From Periplaneta americana (lineage: Eukaryota > Arthropoda > Insecta > Blattodea > Blattidae): a stretch of DNA of 64,000 bases. Numbering within the stretch: position 1 is the first letter of the stretch; every line of letters starts with the position of its first letter. Positions 54,918 through 64,000 of this stretch are shown here, one piece after another. A model generated the notes under the pieces. That model was given only the letters and a program-made list of their open reading frames with translations, was not told the DNA's origin and searched no databases. The stretch covers positions 129,053,121-129,117,120 of the forward strand of contig NC_091125.1 of NCBI RefSeq assembly GCF_040183065.1. Reading direction: 5' to 3'. Both the position numbers and the translations under genes were made by a program.

Positions 54918-56212
54918 CTGTAACATTAAAAAACAAGAATGAGTTATAAATGCAATGCTTCCTGTTTCTCAGAAAATGCTGTTCCTCGCAAGACTGTCCC
55001 AGTGTTTACTTCAGCCTACATTCAGCGTTTTCAACCGAATGCTATGGGGATGGTCTTTCAAGATTTAAGGTGAACATAACGACCTTGGGGCAGGTTTCCT
55101 TTCGAGTACTTCTGTTTATGTGTGTGTATGTATGTATGTACAGGGACATCATTTTATTTTTACTAACATTTTTAATATTAACCTGTCTATACCTTTAGAG
55201 AACCGGAAACACCGCTTGCTCCCCCCTCCAAGACTGGAGTTCGATGATACTGGCGTAAAACACAAATCACTCTACTAGGTTAGGAAGGAAGAAAAGTAGT
55301 TCATCCATTTACGTAAACTAGGAAATATCGCGATTTTGAGTTTGATAATTTTCATTAGGTTTTTCTTTAATCAAAGTACAGTACTGTATTAAGAATAAGT
55401 GTTTTTACTCACGAAGTGAGTTATCCATGCCAACGTATTCATTATGCAGTGTATACTGTCTACAGCACATTAGCGTACAATATAGAGAAAGAAGTTAAAT
55501 TGAAAAATAATCATAATATGAATATTTAAACACAATTTTGAAAATGGTGGCCGTTCATTTCGATACAGGCTTCAGTTCTTTTGTGCATATTATCGCACTA
55601 TAGACTATTGCATCTAATTCCAATTGCCAGTTTCGTCCTTCGTACTAGTAACTCATGTTGAAATAATTCTGTACCTAATCTACGTACTGTGAATTCAATC
55701 TTCACTTCTGCCCGACCCGAAAATATAAAATTACTCAGACATGCTATCTACTGTCCGTCCAAGTGGTTATGCCGCAGGATTGTAGAAAGGGAGGAAATCA
55801 CGTGACAGTTAATTACTTAACGAGGCCCTTTTATTTAAGTTAAATTAAACAGCTGTATAATATTACGTAAACGTCCAATTCCTAAGAGAAATTAATGTTT
55901 TCAGAAAAGAGCTAAAACAGCCCAGGTTTTACAGAGGGGCGAGCAGAAGCAGGTGGGGGAAATCGGGATGCGACGGAGGCAAACGGACAGTACCTGTGCG
56001 AAAATATGATTCAATATTGAAAGCTCTTTCGTCACTGGAAAACGCGAACATATTTCTGGAACGTACTATACTCAGTAACTCAGTACTGCTTACTATCTGC
56101 GGTCTTGGTTCTGCGTGGAGTTGGAACTTCCTTAGTAGAAGGGGTGGGAGTGAAGAACATTCAAAAACTCAGGTACAATAAAAATTGAAGTAAAAATAAA
56201 ATGATGTCCCTG
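54918..56212. other. Presumed intron; no further exon recognised
   Basis: Sequence upstream (minus strand) of the beta-type exon. A short ATG-containing stretch ending at GTGAGT near 55407-55445 could be noise. No transposon ends. Confidence 0.35.
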
Positions 56213-56268
56213 TATGTATGTATGTATGTATGTATGTATGTATGTATGTATGTATGTATGTATGTATG
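56213..56268. repeat. (ATGT)n microsatellite
   Basis: About 14 ATGT units. Confidence 0.97.
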
Positions 56269-56345
56269 CCTATGTACGTGTACGGTATGTTTGAAAGTTT
56301 GATTTTCAAATGGTGTGTACCATGTCAATTTTTCATTAGTACCTC

Positions 56346-56386
<41 letters not shown>

Positions 56387-56388
<2 letters not shown>

Positions 56389-57599
56389 GGTTGATGCAAA
56401 AGTTTGTAGCGTTTTTTCTCTGTAACAAAAGATTTTATTTGAGATAAATAGAAGACAAACATTAAGGCCCATTCACAATGAAAATTAAACATAATCGTAA
56501 CATAAACACAGAGTTTGCGGCCAGGCTACCAAATGGGATCATTCACAATGATTCACATAAACATTGACAAACATTACCGTAAGACGTTAACATGAAAGTT
56601 TGCAAACGCCAAACTTTCATGCTCATGCTTAAGTGATTTGCAAACAGAACACAATCGTGGAGCGCTGAAGTATACGGCAGAATATGAGGAAATGGCGTCG
56701 TTATGTTTCCATGATTACCAAGTATGTTTGCTGTTATGTTTATGTTCCCATCGTGAATGATGGTATGACTTATTGATTTTACCGTAACCTTTACATTCTT
56801 AAGTTAACGCTTACGTTATGTTTAATTTTCATTGTGAATGAGCCTTTAATCAGTAATAAATTCTCCTACATTATCTACGACTCCCTGCCAACGCTGGGAT
56901 AGTTTTTCGGTTCCTTCCGAATCTGAAAAAATCTGTTGCTTAGAAATTGAAGTCGTCAAGCCAAGTTTGTAGAGTATCTTTATTATCAAAGGAGTTCCAT
57001 TCAAGATTGTTGGATAGAGAACAGAACAGGTGGGATCCTGAGGGCTTAAGATCGGGACAGTATGGAGGATAGATATGGTATCACCTCCCAACCAAGCTCC
57101 TGGATAGCGGAGTACTGACGTGCATTTCTGTACCCCTAGTCGCTTTTCTTTTATTGCTGCCGCAAATATCAGCAGTTATGGTTACATTCCTGGCAAGCAA
57201 TTAGTAATACACAACGCCTTCTTTATCCCACCAGACGCATAACATCATCTTCTATGGATGGACACTAAACTTTTGTACGGGGTTTTGTGTTTTGAAACGA
57301 CAGAACCATTTTATTGCAGTCCTTTCTCCGATGGCATTCTCTCCGTACGCAGTACAAATGTTTCTAGCCACTTCCTCTGCCTTTGTTCCTCTATTAAACT
57401 CAAACAAAATAATATGCCGGAGGAAGTGCTCGTTTTTTTCCAAGTTGACATTCCAAATTTACAAACTTCTTCCAAATCTGCAAAATTCAAGGCGTATTTA
57501 CAAGTACAAAATTCCAAATAACAAAAGACAAACGATAAACAATCTCCTGACAACGCAGTGTTGTGATGAACAAAACCGCTACGGATTTATGCATCAGTC

Positions 57600-57600
<1 letters not shown>
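56387..57600 (-). mobile_element. Mariner transposon remnant inserted in an AAT repeat
   Basis: Ends TGGGTTGATGCAAAAGTTTG (left) and, on the minus strand, a right end TTAGACTGATGCATAAATCC, both followed inward by GTAGCG. Minus-strand frames encode the transposase N-terminus (MEKNEHFLRHIILFEFNRGT, then NAIGERTAIKWFCRFK, 57300-57443) and C-terminus (EKLSQRWQGVVDNVGEFITD at 56846-56910). The catalytic middle is mostly deleted and a Harbinger-like MITE occupies 56465-56845. (AAT)n flanks both sides, so the insertion target was the microsatellite. Confidence 0.88.
56465..56845. mobile_element. PIF/Harbinger-like MITE (second family), copy 2
   Basis: 381 bp, ends AGGCCCATTCACAATGAAAA and TTTTCATTGTGAATGAGCCT, flanked by TTA (56462-56464, 56846-56848). 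Inverted relative to 28388-28764. Confidence 0.85.
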
Positions 57601-57646
<46 letters not shown>

Positions 57647-57889
57647 GTAATAATAATATTATTATTATTAATATTATTATTATTGTATGACTTGAGGCTT
57701 TCCCGGCGTTTGATGTAGAATAACTCTTCTCGGGTTCTCAGCCAGGTGAGTTGGAGATTAGCTTCCAAGCTTTCGACGGCTAGTTCTGCCATCTTCTTCA
57801 TGGACGAAGAAGATGGCAGAGCTAGCCGTTGAAAGCTTGGAAGCTAATCTCCAACTCACCTGGCTGAGAACCCGAGAAGAGTTATTCTA

Positions 57890-57943
<54 letters not shown>
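57601..57943. repeat. Inverted pair of Penelope-like termini inside AAT/ATT repeats
   Basis: 57686-57891 is an inverted repeat of the Penelope-like 3' terminal sequence. The arm reads AAGAAGATGGCAGAGCTAGC, then CTGAGAACCCGAGAAGAGTT, and both arms meet at a four-base centre near 57800. (AAT)n/(ATT)n lies on both sides (57601-57685, 57892-57943). The left arm extends further (CATCAAACGCCGGGAAAGCC on the minus strand). There is no coding part. Confidence 0.88.
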
Positions 57944-58507
57944 AAAATTAATTTAGGTTTTATATTATTTTGTTCAGTATGATATCATTGAAGATATTTA
58001 CTAACAGCGAAACTGATCAAGACTGCGCGGCCAGCATGGCAGAAAACTACGTTCAGGAAGACACACAATAGAAATGAGACGGATCTTTATTTTCCTTACC
58101 TGAATCGAAAATTATTATGCTGAATCTTGTTAGTGGAATTATTACCAGCTGAGCTATAGTGGACAAATATTTTATAGTAATTCTACTTCGAAATAGGCTA
58201 TTTTAAATATTGCAGATATTAAGTCTCTTGTCCCTTGTCTCCTACATTATTTAACATACAATGTGTTTTATAAGTTATGCAGGTTGTCTTTTATATTTAA
58301 ACGGATTTTTTTTTTGAAAAAAAAAAAAACTCTCGAACACATCTAACTTTATGTTTTAAAGGATACTTTTTCAAAGAAGCAAACCATTTTTTAATATCAC
58401 TGTTTTGCAAGTTGTAACGTCACCACAATCATTTTTAAATGGCACCCTATGATTCTCTTTATACAGTTGAGCGTCTCGTTTAGATATAGTGAAAAACGTA
58501 AACAACG

Positions 58508-59229
58508 TGCAGGTATCGCGTGGGGGTGGGGGGGGGAGGACGAGCCGTACGATAAACACGAGGGATGCACAAGGTTTTAGTTACAACATTTATGGCGGAG
58601 CAGTAATTGAAATTATATTATCCAAAAACATACAAAACAAAAGAATACAAATTGCATAAGATTGTTATGTACACATTTTAAGAAATAAGCAATTATAACG
58701 TTGAAATAATTCAATATAACAAATCAAATTTTGCTACTTATATGATGTTGCTTTCAAGCAGCATTTTTTACGGCCATGAATTTCATTCTCTGTATGACTA
58801 ACATAATATCACCGTCTTCTGTGGCCGAATTAACAAAACTACAGTACTGTAATTATGTTTAGGAAATAGTGTTGTCGCTTCAGACCAATATACTGTAGTT
58901 TTGTTAATTCCGCCACAAAAGACGGTGATATTATGTTAGTCATACAGAGAATGAAATTCATGACCGTAAAAAATGGTGCTTGAAAGCAACATTATATAAG
59001 TAGGCTAGCAAAATTTGATTTGTTATATTGAATTATTTCAACGTTACAATTGCTTATTTATTAAAATGTGTATATGATAACGTTATGCAATTTGAGTTTT
59101 TTTTTTTTGTTTTGTGTGTTTTTGGAAAATATAATTTCAATTAATACTCCGCCATAAATGTTGTAACTAAAACCTTCTGCATACCTCGTGTTTATCGTAC
59201 TGCTCGTCCTACCCCCACACGTTACCTGC
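58508..59229. repeat. Near-perfect 722-bp inverted repeat (hairpin)
   Basis: Arms 58508-58846 and 58891-59229 (about 339 bp each, loop 44 bp). Inner ends are TAACAAAACTACAGTA and TACTGTAGTTTTGTTA. Other matches are AAATTTGATTTGTTATATTG and ATTTATGGCGGAG. By eye the arms differ at a few percent. No target duplication or terminal motif identifies a transposon family. Confidence 0.9.
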
Positions 59230-59428
59230 ACTTTGATCTTCATAAATGTACGAATATTCCATTCTTTAATTGAATTTGACGTTTGTAGAGCTTGTTGGTG
59301 GATTTACAAACAATACACTTCTCGTAACACAATTTTGTCACAAATTGAATTGTACAACTTCAATATTTGCACTTATAATTGAGAATAAAATTGTTAATAA
59401 TTTCTATAAAACGAGTAAATTAATGGAA

Positions 59429-59810
59429 CAGATGCATTATAGGGGCCACCCATCATACATTATATGCTGAAAAAAAGGTCAGCGGAAATAATGGTTCGAT
59501 TATCGTTTTTAGTATTCAATATTCGATAAGCATTAAATGCTACCACATTAAAAAATGAATAAAAATGATTTGAATAGTTTGTTACTAGATGTGATTTTAG
59601 TCAGTTTGTATTATATTTTTGGTCCAGGGAAAATACATTTTACTGTTACTGCCGTTATTTCCATTTTGAAGTAGGCTACAAGTCAACAATATAAAACTGT
59701 TAATTTAGAAGTTGGCAACATATTTCATATCGATTATAACAACAATACATATCGATAGTAACATTCATACCATTCAACTAATAAGGAGATTGGCCCCTAT
59801 AATGCATCTG
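59429..59810. mobile_element. 382-bp MITE with 20-bp TIRs
   Basis: Ends CAGATGCATTATAGGGGCCA and TGGCCCCTATAATGCATCTG, perfect over 20 bases. Target duplication unclear. Interior AT-rich and non-coding. Confidence 0.75.
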
Positions 59811-60326
59811 TAGGCTACCAAATTAATTTCTCTGAATCAGTATAGCAAAAAATATTCAATTAATTAAATATTCAAAATCTTTCTCATTTACGATCTTGCA
59901 ACGATAAAGACGCAGCACAAATTCCATTTAATTTTTTTTATATTTTTTATTGAATTATTTCTCCAATCATCATTAAAATCTCAATTCTTTCATTTTTACT
60001 TAAGAACATCTTTATTTTCTGTTAATTTCAATAATATTAAACTGCTTCCATAACACCAGGAACCCAACTATTTATTTGGTTACCATAGCAACGTTTAGTA
60101 TAAAAACAATTGATAGTTCGTGTAGCGATACAAAAAAAGACAAATCTTTCAGGTGATGGGAATAAAAATATGGGATGTCATTTAAAAACATTTCCGATAA
60201 CATCACAACTCTCATAACAATGACCATTAAAATGTTTCCTTAATATTAAAAGTTCCCTTCAAAATACAAGATTTGAAGTGTTCGAGCGGTTTTATTTTTC
60301 GAAAAAAAATATATATCCGTTTAAAT

Positions 60327-61491
60327 CAGGCATGTCAATTGATTCCCACAGGAGCAAGCGCGCGCTTTAGAGCCCAGGAGAACCTGAGCGCTTTACAGCG
60401 GAAAGGAGACAGACGAAAGAGGTGGTATATGCCGCTTGGTCGAGCTATATTCAGGGATGGCCAGCACTGATTCAATAGATAAAGGGAAGAGAACTTATTA
60501 AAACTGTATCCATGTTAATTTTTAGATTTGCCTGAGAAGTATAAGTGCATTATAAGAATGTAAGTTTTAATTTTAATGTTCATTTTTCACAAGTTTGATG
60601 TTTTTATTCAAAAGAAATATTTTCTCAACTTTTCGTATAGAAAAGTGAAATTTTCAGGTATAGGCCTATTTATCTAGTAGCCTTACAGAATGTTTTCGCA
60701 AATCTAATATACCGTATATACGTATTACTGAAGATAGTGTATTGAAAATTTTGAAAATATTCGCATGGAAATCGTTTGTAAGGAAATGAATTAACAAAGC
60801 AACTACTGTTACATCATAAGCAAAAGATACGTGCCCATGTGTTGTAAAAATGTCAGCGCTATAGCTTCAGCAGATTTCGAGAAAATAATTTAATATTGTG
60901 ATGATAGGAAGTTGTTCACAAATATCACCTCAAAAGCATAATGCGGTAAGAGTTTTGTTATGTAATATTAGTTACACTTAAAACAGATACAGTACTTAGG
61001 TAACTTTGCTTTGTACTGTAATATTGTTTTGATTAGTTTATTGATTACTTTTGTAAGGCTAAAGATACCATCAATATAAATTCCAACTTATCATGTCATA
61101 CTCAATCTCTTTCTTTGGAATGTCACTTTCTTTATGAATGATGTGTCTCATCCACTTAATACAGTATAATAGTATTCTACTGTGGAATTTAAATGAATAT
61201 TCCTTCTTAACTCTCTATTATGTCATTAAGATTTAAAACACAAGTGTAATATTAAGAAATCAGTGTTAGTACGTTTGTTTTACAGACAATATAGATAATA
61301 TTAAACAGAAAGAAGCCATATAAAAATAACGACATAAAATTTCACGTTCCATTTGAAATTTGTGCACCACTGTTTTCTTAATCCAGCAGGTTGCTTATTC
61401 ATATACACAATCCTTCCTCCTTCCATACTTAGCGCTTGCTGCCCCCGCACGACGTCAAGGTCAGAAAAATGCGCTTGCGTTGACATCACTG
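60327..61491. mobile_element. hAT-like non-autonomous transposon
   Basis: 1165 bp from CAGGCATGTCAATTGATTCC to TTGACATCACTG, flanked by a perfect 8-bp duplication GTTTAAAT (60319-60326, 61492-61499). CAGxxxTGTCAA ends are typical of hAT. GCAAGCGC occurs in both subterminal regions. No transposase frame remains. Confidence 0.88.
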
Positions 61492-61929
61492 GTTTAAATG
61501 CAAAAGACAATATGCGAAACTTTTGAAAAACATTGTATATGTTAACGAAATCATATCAGAATGGGAGTAGGATAAGATATAAAAGAAATAAAGATCACAA
61601 GAAACAAAGAAATTCATACAGTTCTGATGATCAAGTTATAGTAGAAGACAGTTTACAAAAATCCGTTCACAAATTGAAATCAATTACAGCCAAATATGGT
61701 TTGAATGTCTGCTGCAGAAAAACATAAACATGACTTTCAAAGGACAGTCTTGCGCTGGCTGTCATCCAGTGCGGGTCGCTAGTGTGTTTTATGTCCGGAG
61801 GTTCGAACCTACAATCTTATATTTCAGCGAGCTACATATCGTTTTCTTATAGTATAAATTTTTGTACGCATATATTGATTTAATTTCCACAGTTTTTGGT
61901 ACTTCTTTGTGTGCAACGATAACAGTGCA

Positions 61930-62640
61930 ACCATGTCTCGCGTACAACGAGAAAACGCAATCAAGATCACATTCCCGGCAGAAGCAGAGAAACTTTCGCT
62001 TTTGAAACTACACAACTGGATTGACGTAGAGTTTCAACATCACGTCTGACCAGGTAGAATTTATACAGCTATATACTTTGAAATGATCAGTTTATCTTAA
62101 ATTAACTCTGTCACACAGTATGAACGACTTATGAATACGTACGAAAGTGACGTTAACTTCAAGTACGATTCCCTAACCGTTTCAAATGTACCTACATCAT
62201 TTTACCTTTTAGGTGTGTTTCCAAATTGTATGTAATACGCTTTGTCAAATCTGGCAGCCTTTTCATAAGGGAAGCTAAATTTATATTATAAGGTTAGTTT
62301 TTCAGCGTGCTGAGATTAATGCAATTACAGTGCGAATGTTTAATATACTTCCGGAAGTTGAAAATAAATTAGTAAATCAATCATTAGGTCAGTGTGGGCC
62401 AGTTAAAACAATACGTGCTGAAATGTGGAGTACGAAGAACAAATTTCCAGTAAACAACGGCGTTCGGTTGTGCATATCGAGATGCGGAAACATATTCCAA
62501 ACAAAGTAATAATTGGTGGTTATACTGCAGTGATACATTATCAAGATCAACCACAACTGTGTTACATATGTAGGGGAAAATCACATCTTCGCTCCGAATG
62601 CCAAGAAGAAAATTTAGTTTTCCAGTAACTGTAGTCTGTC
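61930..62640 (+). mobile_element. LINE ORF1 (gag-like) fossil with CCHC zinc knuckle
   Basis: Pieces resemble the ORF1 protein of insect non-LTR elements. Near the start is MSRVQRENAIKITFP and LHNWIDVEFQ, later VRMFNILPEVENKLVN, and at the end HIPNKVIIGGYTAVIHYQDQ followed by a CCHC knuckle (CYICRGKSHLRSEC, spacing C-x2-C-x4-H-x4-C). It is spread over several frames and is a dead copy. No RT-bearing ORF2 follows. Confidence 0.65.
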
Positions 62641-62752
62641 GGCAAGTCTTGTTTAGTGAAGTGGTGGGGCGGGGGGAATGTCAACAAACTTACATAACAT
62701 TACTGAACAGTAGCGCTGAAGATAGGCCTAAGTATTGGTACCAGGGTATAGG

Positions 62753-62934
62753 CACAGTCTGGTATAGACAGTCACGAAGCTCCATACGTATTAAATATGA
62801 ATCCATAGATAGTTGCTAACCACTAGGATCGCTAATATCGCCTCATTACACACAATGCGAAATAGTACCGGCACAGTCTATTGTTCCTAGCACCCTCACA
62901 ACTCAAGCTTCGTGGCTGTATATACTAGACTGTG
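62753..62934. mobile_element. hAT-like MITE (CACAGTC family), copy 3
   Basis: 182 bp from CACAGTCTGGTATAGACAGT to TATATACTAGACTGTG, flanked by GTATAGG on both sides (62746-62752, 62935-62941). The most complete copy of the family. Confidence 0.85.
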
Positions 62935-63157
62935 GTATAGGCCAGCCAAGTTCCGATTACCGACGGCAGGAGTTATGTTTCCTGTTGTAGCCATAGCAGC
63001 GACCTCATCTCCAGTCGGTAATAAGAAGTTGGTGAGCTTATAGTAAACAATTTCTAGCCTATATACGCTGTTTACAAAATGCGTTGCGTTGTCGGGTGTG
63101 TCTACTGTCTGTAAGGAGCAGAGAGAGTGAACATCCGACTCTCGTCAATAGTAGAAC

Positions 63158-63262
63158 CACAGTCTACTATATACAGTCGCGAAGCTCAATATGTAGTAAA
63201 AATGCAAACATGGGTAGTTGCCCACCACTAGGATCGCTACTATCGCCTCATCATCGCAGATC
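63158..63262. mobile_element. hAT-like MITE (CACAGTC family), copy 4, truncated
   Basis: Left end CACAGTCTACTATATACAGT and interior CCACTAGGATCGCTACTATC; the right half is missing. Confidence 0.75.
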
Positions 63263-63641
63263 TCTCTCCTAGCAGACGACAAAATATGTTATACTTTCGT
63301 TGTCGTGTTCTTTTGGAAAAATTAACACCTTCCTTCCATTATTGAAATATTAAATGCATAAAGTTAATTTATTATTTTAATGAAGTATATTAAATTCCAC
63401 CATAAACTCGAAGATACCTGCAAGAAATAAGTTAATATAATTTTTGTTTGTGCAAGACGAACTGAAATTTGCTATAATAGCTTCACTCATTCAAGATTAT
63501 AGCGATAATTAACTATGAAACCAATAAATATTAATTTGCATTTCCCTTTACAACAATAATAATGGAAATATGAATTAATGGAGTAACTTACGTCCGGTAC
63601 TTGTAGTGTATGCTTACGTAGTTAACAAAGTGGGATGAGGT

Positions 63642-63961
63642 TAAGCAATAATAATCACACCAGAATTGGAAATAAAACGTGATCAATAAATTTTATTGTA
63701 ACAGACTTTTTCTACGTCTCTAGTAAACCAACAAATAAAAATAACAACTAAATTAACAGCTATAATTAAAAAACATATCCTTTGAAGAAAAAAGTAGGAC
63801 TAAGCAATAATAATCCCACCAGAATTGTAAATAAAACGTGATCAATAAATTTCATTAAAACAAACTTAATTTTTCTACGTCTTTAGTAAAATAACACATA
63901 AAAATAATAACAAAATTAATAGCTACAATTAAAAATATATCCTCTGAAAAAAAAAGTAGAC
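63642..63961. repeat. Two-copy 159-bp tandem duplication
   Basis: Both copies begin TAAGCAATAATAATC and share CCAGAATTG and AAATAAAACGTGATCAATAA. Second copy starts at 63801. About 85-90% similar. Confidence 0.9.
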
Positions 63962-64000
63962 CTAACCTTTATTTCTCTGAAAATTTAGCAGGTATCTAAT

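Overview
The window looks like repeat-dense, AT-rich nuclear DNA of an insect, most likely a blattodean (cockroach or termite). The evidence is an insect-type Na+/K+-ATPase beta (nervana-like) coding exon, a canonical tRNA-Asn, several tRNA-derived SINE families, and many 3' ends of insect non-LTR elements. The species is an inference from repeat style, not proven. There are no bacterial operons, no CRISPR array and no intact long ORF. The longest open frames are artefacts of trinucleotide repeats.

Host genes are sparse. On the minus strand, positions 4729-4858 hold the first coding exon of a Na+/K+-ATPase beta subunit, with a CpG-rich TATA-containing promoter behind it. Positions 54749-54917 hold a C-terminal-half exon of another beta subunit in the same orientation. 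Because minus-strand transcription runs from high to low coordinates, these two exons cannot be in order within one gene. They suggest two tandem beta-subunit genes separated by about 50 kb of repeats. A third possible host exon, unidentified, lies at 28793-29032 (minus). A complete tRNA-Asn(GTT) gene sits at 31041-31114, followed by a decayed tandem copy.

The rest is mostly mobile-element sediment, much of it with readable target-site duplications. DNA transposons include hAT-like elements (5370-6307, 60327-61491 and a four-copy small family), PIF/Harbinger-like MITEs with TWA duplications (954-1173, 27911-28122, 28388-28764, 56465-56845), Tc1/mariner remnants (22581-23148, 29973-30769, 32833-33120, 38140-38634, 56387-57600), a pogo/Tigger-like element (36235-37387), a TTAA element (1763-2449) and MITEs with 4-bp duplications. 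Retroelements include C-terminal or 3' fragments of at least six LINE families, a Penelope-like GIY-YIG endonuclease fragment, and tRNA-derived SINEs. Two separate stretches (22.0 and 49.0 kb) look like the N- and C-terminal parts of one tyrosine-recombinase transposon family.

The most unusual structures are repeats built from mobile elements. One is a five-unit tandem array of a 106-bp LINE tail alternating with (AAT)n (18.6-19.5 kb). Another is a roughly 30-copy 58-bp minisatellite with three-unit higher-order phasing (9.76-11.56 kb). A third is a TA-flanked TIR element whose interior became a 91-bp tandem array (43556-44144). There is also a near-perfect 722-bp hairpin (58508-59229), an element with tRNA-derived 65-bp terminal inverted repeats (39463-40024), and a three-level nest of LINE, Tc1-like element and MITE (29788-30850).
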